Source: Rhodospirillales bacterium URHD0017 (lineage in GTDB: Bacteria; Pseudomonadota; Alphaproteobacteria; Reyranellales; Reyranellaceae). Taken from it: a DNA stretch of 64,000 nt. Positions within the stretch are counted from its first letter, which is position 1; every line of letters starts with the position of its first letter. Location of the stretch: the NCBI GenBank assembly GCA_900110395.1, contig FODP01000002.1, positions 62,001 through 126,000 of the forward strand. The letters are read 5' to 3'. The notes under the pieces were generated by a model. It made no database searches. It was not told the origin of the DNA and worked only from the letters and a program-made list of their open reading frames with translations. Positions 33,830-42,295 of the stretch are shown here, one piece after another. Both the position numbers and the translations under genes were made by a program.

Positions 33830-34627
33830 CTATCGGGACTCCAGAAGGAAGGATGTCATTACACGACGAAACTCGGCGCCATGCACGTTCGGATATAGAT
33901 GGCCGCCGTCGGGCAGGATATAGGCGCGGGCGCCGGGGATCAGGCGCACCAGCTCCTCGGTGAAGTAGAGCGGGGTCACGGTGTCATCGCGGGTGCAGAT
34001 GGCGAGCGTGGGCGCGCGCACCTTCTGCAACTGGTCGCGCCGGTCGTGGGCCACGATAGCGGCGATGCGCGACAGGACGATCTCCGGCACCGGGATCGTC
34101 TCGTTCGCCTTGGCCTCCAGCGCCGCCAGGTCGTCGTCATGGTCGCGAGTCCACGATGGCATGTACAAAGCGAGCGCATTGCCCTTCATGTAGGCCACCG
34201 GCCCCAGCTCGCGCAGCATCGTCGACCGCACCTCGAACAGGCGACGGAAGAAGGCGTCGGTCTTGGCCCAGGTGGCGCTCAGCACCAGACGATCGATGCG
34301 ATCGGGTTGTTCGATGGCCAGCACCTGACCCATGGCGCCACCGGTCGAATGGCCACACCAATGGACCCTGGCGTAGCCCAGGGCATCCATGAGCTGGAGG
34401 GCATCGTCGGCCATCTGCGCCACCGAGTAGGTGATCCGGGACAGCGTGCTGCGTCCCGTGCCGCGATGATCATGCACGACCACGGTGAAATGTTTGGCCA
34501 GTCCCTCGACGTTTGCGTCCCAGAAACGGCCGTCGCCGCCCAATCCCGGAACCAGGAACAGGGGCGGCCCAGCCCCTCGACTTTCGTAGTAGAGCTCGGC
34601 GCCGTCCCGGAGCTTGACGTATGGCAT
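33830..34627 (-). CDS. Alpha/beta hydrolase (RutD/PcaD-like)
   Basis: 265 residues from ATG 34627, with AAAGGGA upstream. MPYVKLRDGAELYYESRGAG is a typical start, FLVPGLGGDGRFWD holds the oxyanion loop, VVHDHRGTGRS the strand-4 turn, WCGHSTGGAMGQ the nucleophile elbow (Ser), TRDDTVTP the acid and PDGGHLYP the His. Similar to 3-oxoadipate enol-lactonase or aminoacrylate hydrolases, but the substrate cannot be fixed. First gene of a three-gene minus-strand operon. Confidence 0.87.
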   Translation of the reverse strand: MPYVKLRDGAELYYESRGAGPPLFLVPGLGGDGRFWDANVEGLAKHFTVVVHDHRGTGRSTLSRITYSVAQMADDALQLMDALGYARVHWCGHSTGGAMGQVLAIEQPDRIDRLVLSATWAKTDAFFRRLFEVRSTMLRELGPVAYMKGNALALYMPSWTRDHDDDLAALEAKANETIPVPEIVLSRIAAIVAHDRRDQLQKVRAPTLAICTRDDTVTPLYFTEELVRLIPGARAYILPDGGHLYPNVHGAEFRRVMTSFLLESR

Positions 34628-34673
34628 CGAATCCCTTTCCGTCGCTTTTGTGACATGGGGAGGAAAGCGCACG

Positions 34674-35024
34674 ATGAAGCGCCTGTCGATTCTGGCGATC
34701 CTGCTGCTTGCCGGCTGCACCAGGGACCAGCAGCCGCTGACGACCTTCATTCCGCGGCCCGCGCCGGACGACCCGACGCCCGCCGGCATCGCCTATCTAT
34801 GCGACGGCCGCAAGGAAGTGAGCGTTGTCTACGCCAAGAACCGCGCCTCGGTGACCATGGACGGCCGGACCTGGCGTATGGAGTACCAGCCGACCGACGG
34901 CGGCTTCCGCTATGTCGATACGGCGAATGAATGGGTCGGCCGCGACGAACTCGCCTCCTTGCGCGAGAGCGGCACCGCAAGGCCGATCGCCTTCAACTGC
35001 CGGCCGCTGCGGCGCACGACCTAA
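34674..35024 (+). CDS. Lipoprotein with MliC-like (C-type lysozyme inhibitor) fold
   Basis: 116 residues after GGGAGGAAAG. MKRLSILAILLLAGCTRDQQ is a lipoprotein signal with lipobox LAGC. The remaining domain, GIAYLCDGRKEVSVVYAKNRASVTMDGRTWRM...GFRYVDTANEW, follows the pattern of MliC/PliC lysozyme inhibitors (Y.Cdg.......y.....a.v.l.g....l......sG.rY). A second Cys near the end (FNCRP) would pair with the first. Likely a periplasm-facing envelope lipoprotein; inhibition itself is inferred. Divergent from the hydrolase operon with 46 nt between. Confidence 0.7.
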   Translation: MKRLSILAILLLAGCTRDQQPLTTFIPRPAPDDPTPAGIAYLCDGRKEVSVVYAKNRASVTMDGRTWRMEYQPTDGGFRYVDTANEWVGRDELASLRESGTARPIAFNCRPLRRTT

Positions 35025-35025
35025 C

Positions 35026-35100
35026 GTCATCCTGAGCGAAGCGAAGGATCTCATGCCGATTGCAAGCGGCGATGAGGTCCTTCGCTTCGCTCAGGACGAC
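35026..35100. repeat. Intergenic palindromic repeat, GTC.TCCTGAGCGAAGCGAAGGA type
   Basis: Left arm 35026 onward (GTCATCCTGAGCGAAGCGAA) is complementary, with few mismatches, to the right arm ending at 35100, enclosing a short ATTGCAAG-containing loop; each arm is about 33 nt. It fills the gap between the convergent lipoprotein gene and the cyd operon end. This sequence type is a common dispersed palindrome in alphaproteobacteria; the copy at 57399 is related in its GAGCG.AGCGAGG core. Confidence 0.8.
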
Positions 35101-35101
35101 A

Positions 35102-35206
35102 CTATGCCTTAAGCCACAGCTTGATGGCGAAGCCCACGAGCGCCGTGACGCCGACGCCGGCGGCCCACAGGCCGACGAACCACAACCACTGCCGCGGCGC
35201 CGGCAT
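35102..35206 (-). CDS. DUF2474 family small membrane peptide of the cyd operon
   Basis: 34 residues: MPAPRQWLWFVGLWAAGVGV then TALVGFAIKLWLKA, a single membrane helix with the RWLWFVGLWAAGV pattern of DUF2474, tiny proteins encoded after cydAB in many proteobacteria. Its ATG shares a base with the cydB stop (TGATG), so translation is coupled. By analogy with CydX it may stabilise the bd oxidase; that role is inferred. It is easily missed because of its size. Confidence 0.8.
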   Translation of the reverse strand: MPAPRQWLWFVGLWAAGVGVTALVGFAIKLWLKA

Positions 35207-36210
35207 CAGTGATAGCCCTCGTGGCCGGTCTTGCCGCGGAACACCCAGTAGGAATAGCCGGTGTAGGCAAGGATGATCGGCACCATCACCAGCGCGCCGG
35301 GCAGCATGAACTTCAGGCTGGCAACCGGCGCGGCGGCATCCCAGATCGATATCTTGGGCGGCACGACATAAGGGAAAAGGCTGATGCCGAGCCCGGCCAG
35401 GCTGAGGGTGAAGATCAGCAGGGTCATCAGGAACGGCGTGTAGTGATGCCTGCGCATCAGGCTCGCGAAGAAGACCACCGCAGCGATGGTCACCAGCAAT
35501 GGCACCTGCGCTGTGAACAGCACCTGCGGCCAGGCGAACCAGCGTTGCCAATAGACGGCGCTCAGGAACGGGGTCGCGAGACTTACCGCGGCAATCGCGA
35601 GGATCGTGCCGATACCGAGACCGAAGGCCAGGCGATAGCAGCGCACCTGCAAGGTGCCCTCGCTTTTCATGATCAGCCAGGTCGCCCCCAGCAGCGCGTA
35701 GGCCACGATCAGGCATAGGCCGACCAGGGCGCTGAACGGCGTCAGCCAGTCGAACCAGCCGCCGGCATAGACGCGGTTGTCGACGGCGATGCCCTGCAGC
35801 AGCGCGCCCAAGGTGACGCCCTGCGCGAAGGCCGCCACGATCGAGCCGAGGCTGAACGCGATGTCCCACCAGGCGCGATGGCCGGGATCACGCCAGCGGA
35901 ATTCGAAGGCGACGCCACGGAAGATCAGCGCCAGCAGCATGGCGACGATCGGCGCATAGAGGGCCGACAGGATGGTGCCGTAGGCCAAGGGGAAGGCCGC
36001 CAGCAGCCCGCCGCCGCCCAGCACCAGCCAGGTCTCGTTGCCGTCCCAGACCGGGGCGATGCTGTTCATCGCCGTGTCGCGTTCGCGGCCGGTCGGAATC
36101 CAGGAGAACAGGATGCCGATGCCGAGATCGAAGCCGTCCATCACGACATAGGCAAAGATCGCGAAGGCGATGATGAAGGCCCAGATGGTGGGCAGGTCGA
36201 AGGCGACCAT
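35206..36210 (-). CDS. cydB: Cytochrome bd-type quinol oxidase subunit II
   Basis: 334 residues, the short (CioB-like) length. FDLPTIWAFIIAFAIFAYVVMDGFDLGIGIL is the signature N-terminus, with SIAPVWDGNETWLVLGGGGLLAAFPLAYG next and FEFRWRDPGHRAWWD following; nine hydrophobic helices are seen. It supports the haem-bearing subunit I in the inner membrane, reducing O2 with quinol. GGAGGG lies at its start, which overlaps the cydA stop by one base. Cotranscribed with cydA and the DUF2474 peptide. Confidence 0.95.
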   Translation of the reverse strand: MVAFDLPTIWAFIIAFAIFAYVVMDGFDLGIGILFSWIPTGRERDTAMNSIAPVWDGNETWLVLGGGGLLAAFPLAYGTILSALYAPIVAMLLALIFRGVAFEFRWRDPGHRAWWDIAFSLGSIVAAFAQGVTLGALLQGIAVDNRVYAGGWFDWLTPFSALVGLCLIVAYALLGATWLIMKSEGTLQVRCYRLAFGLGIGTILAIAAVSLATPFLSAVYWQRWFAWPQVLFTAQVPLLVTIAAVVFFASLMRRHHYTPFLMTLLIFTLSLAGLGISLFPYVVPPKISIWDAAAPVASLKFMLPGALVMVPIILAYTGYSYWVFRGKTGHEGYH

Positions 36211-37613
36211 CAGTTCCCTCCTTCCGAGACCTGGGGCGCGGGCGTGATGCCGGCGGCGCGCACCGGATGGCCGCGCTCCGGCCCCTGCTCGCCGCGACGC
36301 GGCGACTGGCTCATCAGGCGCAGGATGTAGAGCACGCCGGCGCCGAACACGATGAAGTAGACGACGATGAAGGCCAGCAGCGAGACCGCGACGGCCGGCG
36401 CCTGCAAGGGCGAAACCGAGTCTGCGGTGCGCAGCAGGCCGTGCACCGTATAGGGCTGGCGGCCGACCTCAGTCGTCACCCAGCCCGCAATCACGGCGAC
36501 GAAGCCCGCCGGCCCCATGGCGATGGCAAAGCGATGCAGCAACGGCCAGTCATAGAGCCCATGCCGCACCCTCGCCCACAGGCTCACCACCGCCAGCAGC
36601 AACATGAGCGTTCCCAGGCCGACCATGATCCGGAAGGCCCAGAACACGATCGGCACGGGCGGCCAGTCCTTGCGGTCGACTGTGTCGAGGCCTTTTAGCG
36701 GCGCGTCGAGCGAATGCTTCAGGATCAGCGAGGATCCCTTGGGAATCTCGATGGCGTAGAGATTCTTGGCCTGGGCCATATCGGGCCAGGCAAACAGCAC
36801 CAGGGGCGCGCCGTTGTCGTAGCTCTTGAAGTGGCCTTCCATGGCCATGACCTTGACGGGCTGGTGCTCGAGCGTGTTCAGCCCGTGCTGGTCGCCTGCC
36901 AGGATCTGCAGCGGCGCCACCACGGTGATCATGCCCATGGCCATGGAGAACATGGTGCGCGCGCCGTCGTTGCTGCTTTCGCGCAGCAAATGCCAGGCGC
37001 CGACCGCGCCGACCACCAGCGCCGTCGTCAGGTAGGCGGCGAAGACCGTATGCACCAGCCGATACGGAAAGGACGGATTGAAGATGATGGCAAGCCAGTC
37101 GGCCGGCAGGAATTGGCCGTTGGCGGCCATGGCGTAGCCCGTGGGCGTCTGCATCCAGCTATTGGCCGACAGGATCCAGAAGGCCGAGATGAAAGTGCCG
37201 ACCGCGACCGCGAGCGTGGCCACGAAATGCAGCGTCCTGCCGACCCGGTTCATGCCGAACAGCATGACGCCCAGGAAGCCCGCCTCGAGGAAGAACGCCG
37301 TCAGCACCTCGTAGGCCATCAGCGGCCCGACGATGGGCCCTGCCCTGTCGGAGAACACCGCCCAGTTGGTGCCGAACTGGTAGGACATGACGATGCCCGA
37401 CACCACGCCCATGCCGAAGCTGAGCGCGAAGATCTTCAGCCAGTACTTGAACAGGTCGAGATAGACCGAGCGGCCGGTCCACAGCCACAGCGCCTCGAGC
37501 ACGGCGAGATAGCTGGCCAGCCCGATCGTGAAGGACGGGAAGATGAAATGAAACGACACGGTGAAAGCGAACTGCAGCCGGGCCAGCAGCGTTGCGTCGA
37601 AGGCTTCGAGCAT
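36210..37613 (-). CDS. cydA: Cytochrome bd-type quinol oxidase subunit I (CioA-like)
   Basis: 467 residues from ATG 37613 with GAGGTGA upstream (GTG 37622 is the alternative). RLQFAFTVSFHFIFPSFTIGLA contains the axial His of haem b595, KIFALSFGMGVVSGIVMSYQFGTNW the His/Met-region helices, and LAGDQHGLNTLEHQPVKVMAMEGHF the Q-loop start including the conserved QHG..t...QP.K.aA.EG motif. GRQPYTVHGLLRTADSVSPL is the GRQPW-like motif with Y in place of W, typical of the cyanide-insensitive oxidase subgroup. The Q-loop is short, also as in CioA. Works as a high-affinity or cyanide-tolerant terminal oxidase. No cydDC genes are in view. Confidence 0.95.
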   Translation of the reverse strand: MLEAFDATLLARLQFAFTVSFHFIFPSFTIGLASYLAVLEALWLWTGRSVYLDLFKYWLKIFALSFGMGVVSGIVMSYQFGTNWAVFSDRAGPIVGPLMAYEVLTAFFLEAGFLGVMLFGMNRVGRTLHFVATLAVAVGTFISAFWILSANSWMQTPTGYAMAANGQFLPADWLAIIFNPSFPYRLVHTVFAAYLTTALVVGAVGAWHLLRESSNDGARTMFSMAMGMITVVAPLQILAGDQHGLNTLEHQPVKVMAMEGHFKSYDNGAPLVLFAWPDMAQAKNLYAIEIPKGSSLILKHSLDAPLKGLDTVDRKDWPPVPIVFWAFRIMVGLGTLMLLLAVVSLWARVRHGLYDWPLLHRFAIAMGPAGFVAVIAGWVTTEVGRQPYTVHGLLRTADSVSPLQAPAVAVSLLAFIVVYFIVFGAGVLYILRLMSQSPRRGEQGPERGHPVRAAGITPAPQVSEGGN

Positions 37614-37642
37614 GGCGATCACCTCGCGCCGGATACTCTACT

Positions 37643-38659
37643 CTAGCCGAAGGCGTCGAACACCTCGGCGATGGTGTCGCGGCCAACCCCGGCCCTGAGG
37701 CACGTCTCCAGCAGAACGCGCGCCTTGAGCGGATGCAGGCGGCCGCCCCAGATCAGGCCCGCCTTGCGCAAGCCAATCTCCGAGGTCGGCCCGCCATATG
37801 TATGCCGCAACATCGGTCCGCCGCCAGCACGCGACGAAACGACTGTGGGTAGCGCTGCGGCAAGGCGTCCCACGAGATCGGCCAGCCGTTCGGGCACATG
37901 GCCGCCGCCCATCGCGCCGATGACAGCACCGCGATAATCCAGCCGATCGGGTGCGCCGAGCATCGCCTCGATGAGACGACCGGGCTCGTCGAGTCCCATC
38001 CAGAGCAGCGCAACCGGCTGCGCGCCGCCTGCCGCCTTGCCAAGCTTGCGCCGCGCGGCCTCGATCGCATCGCGTACCGGCAGGCTGAGCGGCACCACGC
38101 GGTCTTCGACAAGGGCGGCGAGTGGTCCGGTCTGCGGTGCGGCGAAGGCGTTGAGGCGTGTGGGATGGGCCTTGATGACGTCGACGGCGGTGTAGACCTC
38201 GTCGAGCATCACGGCCAGGACGCCCAACGCCTTGGCATGGGTGCGTATCCATGGATCACATGCCACGCGCACGGCCGCCAGCAGGTTGCCGGGACCGTCG
38301 GCCGAGGTGAGCGCGGGATTGCGCATCGCCGCCGTCACGATCACCGGGATGTCGCGCTCGACCAGCAGGTCGAGCAGGAACGCCGTCTCCTCCAGCGTGT
38401 CAGTGCCTTGGGTGACGATCACGCCGTCGGCTGTCGCGGCCGCGATCTTCGCGGCAAGGGCATGGATCTGGTCGAAGGAGAGTGAATGGCTGCCGACGCA
38501 CGACACCGTCTCGGCCTGGACGTCGGCCAAGGTGGCGAGCAAGGGCACTGCCTTCACCAGATCGTCGGCGCCCGCCCCCATCTGCATGATGCCGCTGGCG
38601 TCGGGCCGCGTGGCAATGGTGCCGCCCAGCGCCAGGACATGGATACGCGGCTTGCTCAT
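37643..38659 (-). CDS. L-asparaginase/glutaminase family protein
   Basis: 338 residues. Hydrolyses asparagine (or glutamine) to aspartate and ammonia in the type I/II bacterial family. VLALGGTIATRPDASG holds the nucleophile Thr, GVIVTQGTDTLEETAFLLD the second Thr-Asp pair (TQGTDT in place of the usual THGTDT), and VIVTAAMRNPALTSADGPGNLLAA the conserved stretch after it. No signal peptide, so cytosolic. Its ATG overlaps the stop of the upstream gene (ATGA). The third catalytic Lys expected around residue 160 lies in the VIKAHPTRLNAF region or nearby. Confidence 0.88.
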   Translation of the reverse strand: MSKPRIHVLALGGTIATRPDASGIMQMGAGADDLVKAVPLLATLADVQAETVSCVGSHSLSFDQIHALAAKIAAATADGVIVTQGTDTLEETAFLLDLLVERDIPVIVTAAMRNPALTSADGPGNLLAAVRVACDPWIRTHAKALGVLAVMLDEVYTAVDVIKAHPTRLNAFAAPQTGPLAALVEDRVVPLSLPVRDAIEAARRKLGKAAGGAQPVALLWMGLDEPGRLIEAMLGAPDRLDYRGAVIGAMGGGHVPERLADLVGRLAAALPTVVSSRAGGGPMLRHTYGGPTSEIGLRKAGLIWGGRLHPLKARVLLETCLRAGVGRDTIAEVFDAFG

Positions 38660-39183
38660 GCACCCAACCTCAAAGACCCGAAGAAACGATCGGCTTCCGG
38701 CATGCGCAGGGCGTCGGCCGGCGCGAGATAGGCGAGCGACACATAACGCCGTCCCTTCAGCACCACGAGCTGACGCAGGACGCTGCCACCCTGCGCCGAA
38801 CCAACCGAATCCACTGCCGGCGCCCCTTGCACGTCGCGCCAGTTGACGCTGGTCCATTTTCCGCCGGCCAGGCGCTGCGCGCGGTCGTCGAGCACCGACT
38901 GCAGGTAGGCGCGCGGTTGGCGCAGGTCGATGTCGGCGGGCAACAGCGCGGTCTGCGCCACGAAGGACAGCCTGCGGTATTCAAGGCTGTAGGAATGATA
39001 GGCGAAGGCCGTGCCGCCGGGCGATTGCGTGTCGATCACCTTGTAGACGGGCTCACCCGGCATATCGACGATGAAGGCGTTGCCGGGTCCGCGCACGGCG
39101 TACCATGTCGACTGTGCCGCGACGCCGCCGGCGGCCGCCACCACCACGGGCAACGCAACCAATACACGCCTGGAAAACGTCAT
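38656..39183 (-). CDS. Exported protein of unknown function
   Basis: 175 residues. MTFSRRVLVALPVVVAAAGG is a signal peptide with likely cleavage after VAA or VAAQS. The mature domain begins TWYAVRGPGNAFIVDMPGEPVYK, a pattern seen in small periplasmic proteins (like those annotated as PsbP/DUF1795-like) where a strand G..f.v.mPg.p is followed by a beta sheet, and ends EADRFFGSLRLGA. It overlaps both neighbours by 4 nt (ATGA), placing it in the hyuB-like/asparaginase transcript. No function assigned. Confidence 0.65.
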   Translation of the reverse strand: MTFSRRVLVALPVVVAAAGGVAAQSTWYAVRGPGNAFIVDMPGEPVYKVIDTQSPGGTAFAYHSYSLEYRRLSFVAQTALLPADIDLRQPRAYLQSVLDDRAQRLAGGKWTSVNWRDVQGAPAVDSVGSAQGGSVLRQLVVLKGRRYVSLAYLAPADALRMPEADRFFGSLRLGA

Positions 39184-40865
39184 TGTGCGCCGAACTTTTC
39201 GCGCGCCTCGGACTCGCTGTAGTAGCCGCGCGTCACGTCGCGCGCGATCGCCGCCGGGTCGCGCTTGGCCGGATCGCCGAAGCCGCCGCCGCCCGGCGTC
39301 GACACGCGCACCACGTCGCCGACGCCGATCTGGATGTCCTGGTCCTTGGAGAGATGCGGCGGCCGGTAGCTCTTGCCGCCCTGGTTCACCTCGACGGTGT
39401 TGGTGCCGCCGTCCTTGCCGCCCAAAACGCCTTGCGGGCCGGTGCGGCCGTGGTCCATCACCATCGAGACGCGTGCCTCGCCGCGGCGCAGCTTGATCGC
39501 ATAGTTGATGCCGAAGCCGCCGCGGAACTCGCCGGCGCCGCCCGAGCCCTCGCGCAGCGAGAACTCCTCGAACAGCACGGGATAGAACTGCTCCAGCACC
39601 TCGACCGGCGGCATCTTGGAGATGCCGATGGTCGAGCAGCCGTTGCTCAAGCCATCGCCGCCCTGGAAGCCGCCGTAACCGCCGCCGGTGAACAGATACA
39701 TGATGTAGTTGCGGTTACGGTCGGGATCGTAGCCGCCGACGCCGAGATTGCCCGACGTGCCGGCGGGCGCCGCGAACAGCAGGTCGGGGATCGCCTTGGT
39801 CAGGGCGGCGAACACCGCCTCGGCGATGCGCTGGCTCACCTCGGCAGCGCAGCCCGATACCGGCCGCGGATACCTGGCATAGAGGAACGTGCCCTCGGGC
39901 TCGACGATCTTCAGGGGCTCGAAGGTGCCGGCGTTGATCGGCACGTCGGGGAAGATGTGTTTCACCGCAAGATAGATGGCCGACTTGGTCGTGGCGATGA
40001 CGCTGTTCATCGGACCGCGGCAAGGCGGGCTCGAGCCGGTCATGTCGAAGGTGAGGTCCTCGCCCTTCTTGGTGACCTTCATCTTGATCGTCAGCGGCTC
40101 GTCGACCACGCCGTCACTGTCGACCTGCGAGGTGCCCTCGTAGACGCCGTCGGGGATGGCGGCGATCCTGGCGCGCATCTGGCGCTCGGCGCGATGACGC
40201 ATCTCGGCGATCGCCTGGCGCACGGTTTCGGCACCGTAGCGATCGATCAGGGCGGTCAGCCGCTGCTCGCCGGTGGCCAACGCGGCGGCCTGCGCCTTGA
40301 TGTCTCCGATGCGCTGGTCGGCGATGCGGATGTTGCTCAGGATGATCGACAGGATCTCCTGGTCCATCTCGCCCTTCTTGAAGAATTTCACCGGCGGCAG
40401 GCGCAGTCCCTCCTGCTCGACCTCCGTGGCGCTGGCCGAGAAACCGCCGGGGACCATGCCGCCGACGTCGGGCCAGTGCCCGGTGTTGGCCAGCCAGGCG
40501 AACACCTCGCCTTTGTAGAAGAACGGTTTCACGAACCGCACGTCCATCAAATGCGTGCCACCGAGATAGGGATCGTTGACGATGAACACGTCACCCGCAT
40601 CGACCTTGCCGGCGTAGTGGCTCTTCACGCGCTCGATCACCGCCCGGGTCGAGAACTGCATGGTGCCGACGAACACCGGCAGGCCGAGCTCGCCCTGGGC
40701 GATCAGCGCACCGTCGGCGGCGTCGTAGATGCCGTCGGAGCGGTCCATGCCTTCGGAGATCACCGGCGAGAAGGCCGCGCGCACGAAGGCCAGGTCCATC
40801 TCGTTGCAGACCTGGATCAGGCCGTTCTGGATGACGGTCAGGGTGACGGGATCGAGGTTCGACAT
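39180..40865 (-). CDS. Hydantoinase B/oxoprolinase family protein (HyuB-like)
   Basis: 561 residues, the usual 520-600. MSNLDPVTLTVIQNGLIQVC is the family start; SPVISEGMDRSDGIYDAADGALIAQGELGLPVFVGTM, DVFIVNDPYLGGTHLMDVRF, ANTGHWPDVGGMVPGGF and the C-terminal STPGGGGFGDPAKRD are all diagnostic. HyuB is the B subunit of ATP-dependent hydantoin or 5-oxoproline hydrolases and acetone-carboxylase relatives, and normally pairs with HyuA. No hyuA lies beside it here. An acyl-CoA dehydrogenase gene precedes it by 19 nt. Confidence 0.92.
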   Translation of the reverse strand: MSNLDPVTLTVIQNGLIQVCNEMDLAFVRAAFSPVISEGMDRSDGIYDAADGALIAQGELGLPVFVGTMQFSTRAVIERVKSHYAGKVDAGDVFIVNDPYLGGTHLMDVRFVKPFFYKGEVFAWLANTGHWPDVGGMVPGGFSASATEVEQEGLRLPPVKFFKKGEMDQEILSIILSNIRIADQRIGDIKAQAAALATGEQRLTALIDRYGAETVRQAIAEMRHRAERQMRARIAAIPDGVYEGTSQVDSDGVVDEPLTIKMKVTKKGEDLTFDMTGSSPPCRGPMNSVIATTKSAIYLAVKHIFPDVPINAGTFEPLKIVEPEGTFLYARYPRPVSGCAAEVSQRIAEAVFAALTKAIPDLLFAAPAGTSGNLGVGGYDPDRNRNYIMYLFTGGGYGGFQGGDGLSNGCSTIGISKMPPVEVLEQFYPVLFEEFSLREGSGGAGEFRGGFGINYAIKLRRGEARVSMVMDHGRTGPQGVLGGKDGGTNTVEVNQGGKSYRPPHLSKDQDIQIGVGDVVRVSTPGGGGFGDPAKRDPAAIARDVTRGYYSESEAREKFGAQ

Positions 40866-40884
40866 GGCCTATGACTAACACACT

Positions 40885-42120
40885 TTACAGCTCGACATCG
40901 CCCTTGAGCAGGCGTTGCACGATGCCGCGGTTCAGGATCTCGTTGGTGCCGTCGGCGACATTGACGATGCGAAGCGAATGCCAGGCGTGGTGCAAGCCGA
41001 CCTCGTTGGTGAAACCCATGGCGCCATGGGTCTGCATGGCGCGATCGACGGCGCGGTAGCCGACCTGCACCGAATAGGCCTTGGCCATCGACAGCTCCTT
41101 GATGGCGGGCGCGCCCTGGTCGAGCAGCAGGGCGGCGTTCAGCCCCATGAGATGCGCGCCATGCAACTCCGTGGCGCTCTCGGCCAGCGGGAAGGTCACG
41201 CCCTGGTAGTCGGCGATCGGCCGGTCGAAGGCCTTGCGGGTCTTGGCGTACTCCAGGGCGAGCTCGAGCGCCCAGCGGCCGTAACCAACGGCGCGCGCCG
41301 AATTGTAGATGCGGCCGAGCGACACGCCGTAAAGCGCCGCAGCGAAGCCCTGGTGCAGCTCGCCCACGACTTGCCACGGCTCGACGCGCACGTCTTCCAG
41401 GCGCAGCTCGGCCTCGTCGCCGCCGATATGGCCGAACAGCTTTATGACGCGCTGGACTTCGAAGCCGGCTGAATCCGTGGGCACGAGGAACGCGCTGATG
41501 CCGCCGCGACGCTGCGCGGCGCGCTCGGGATCGGTCACGGCGAAGACGATGCAGTAGTCGGCGACCGGCGCGTTGGACGTCCAGATCTTGCGGCCGCTCA
41601 GTCGCCAGCCATTGCCGTCGGGCCGGGCCCGGGTCGCGAGCGCGGCAGCATCCGAGCCGGCGCCGGGTTCAGACAGGCCGAAGCACATCGATGCCTCGCC
41701 CGCCATCATTGGCACCAGCATGCGCTCGCGCGCCTCGTCCGTTACTTTTTCGAGAAGCCGGCTCGGCCCGAAGGCCCAGTGGCTGATGACGTAGAGCATC
41801 AGCCAGTTCTGCGGCCCGCACAGCCGGAACAGCGCCTCCCAGCCGACATAATAGGCAAGATGCCCCAGGCCGCCGCCGCCCAGCGATTCCGGCACGCACA
41901 TGTTGTAGTAGCCGGCCTTGGCCGAGACGCGCCGCACGTCGTCGATCAAGGCCTTCAAGGCCTCTGAAAACCGCCCATCCTCGCGGTAGAGTCGCCGCGG
42001 ATCCTCGAACAGGTCGCGATGGGCCTGATGGCGCGGCAGGATTTCCTTGCGCGCGAAATCGAGCAGACCGTCGCGCACGGCGCGCACGTCTTCCGGCAGT
42101 TCCCAGGCGATGGCGGACAC
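40885..42120 (-). CDS. Acyl-CoA dehydrogenase family protein
   Basis: 411 residues, FAD enzyme oxidising acyl-CoA. GTG 42120 is chosen because GGAGGTG sits six nt upstream. CFGLSEPGAGSDAAALATRARPDGNGWRLSGRKIWTSNAPVADYCIVFAVTDP is the FAD/substrate signature region; TRKAFDRPIADYQGVTFPLAESATELHGA and the end NVADGTNEILNRGIVQRLL are typical. At the position of the usual catalytic Glu (YEGT) it has Asp (ADGT), as in several poorly studied subfamilies. Substrate unknown; it may work with the downstream hydantoinase-like gene only by location. Confidence 0.88.
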   Translation of the reverse strand: MSAIAWELPEDVRAVRDGLLDFARKEILPRHQAHRDLFEDPRRLYREDGRFSEALKALIDDVRRVSAKAGYYNMCVPESLGGGGLGHLAYYVGWEALFRLCGPQNWLMLYVISHWAFGPSRLLEKVTDEARERMLVPMMAGEASMCFGLSEPGAGSDAAALATRARPDGNGWRLSGRKIWTSNAPVADYCIVFAVTDPERAAQRRGGISAFLVPTDSAGFEVQRVIKLFGHIGGDEAELRLEDVRVEPWQVVGELHQGFAAALYGVSLGRIYNSARAVGYGRWALELALEYAKTRKAFDRPIADYQGVTFPLAESATELHGAHLMGLNAALLLDQGAPAIKELSMAKAYSVQVGYRAVDRAMQTHGAMGFTNEVGLHHAWHSLRIVNVADGTNEILNRGIVQRLLKGDVEL

Positions 42121-42295
42121 CGAAACACCTCCGTAACGATCGTAAGGTCATTCTTGGCACGGTCCCTGCGGGGTGCCAGTGCCGAGAGACCGGGCAAACC
42201 GCCATACGAGACCTGCATTGCGGACTGGCGGCAGGGCCCGATCGATACGATATGATGAAGGTCTTACCTCACAACCTCTTTCCGACGGACCGCCC

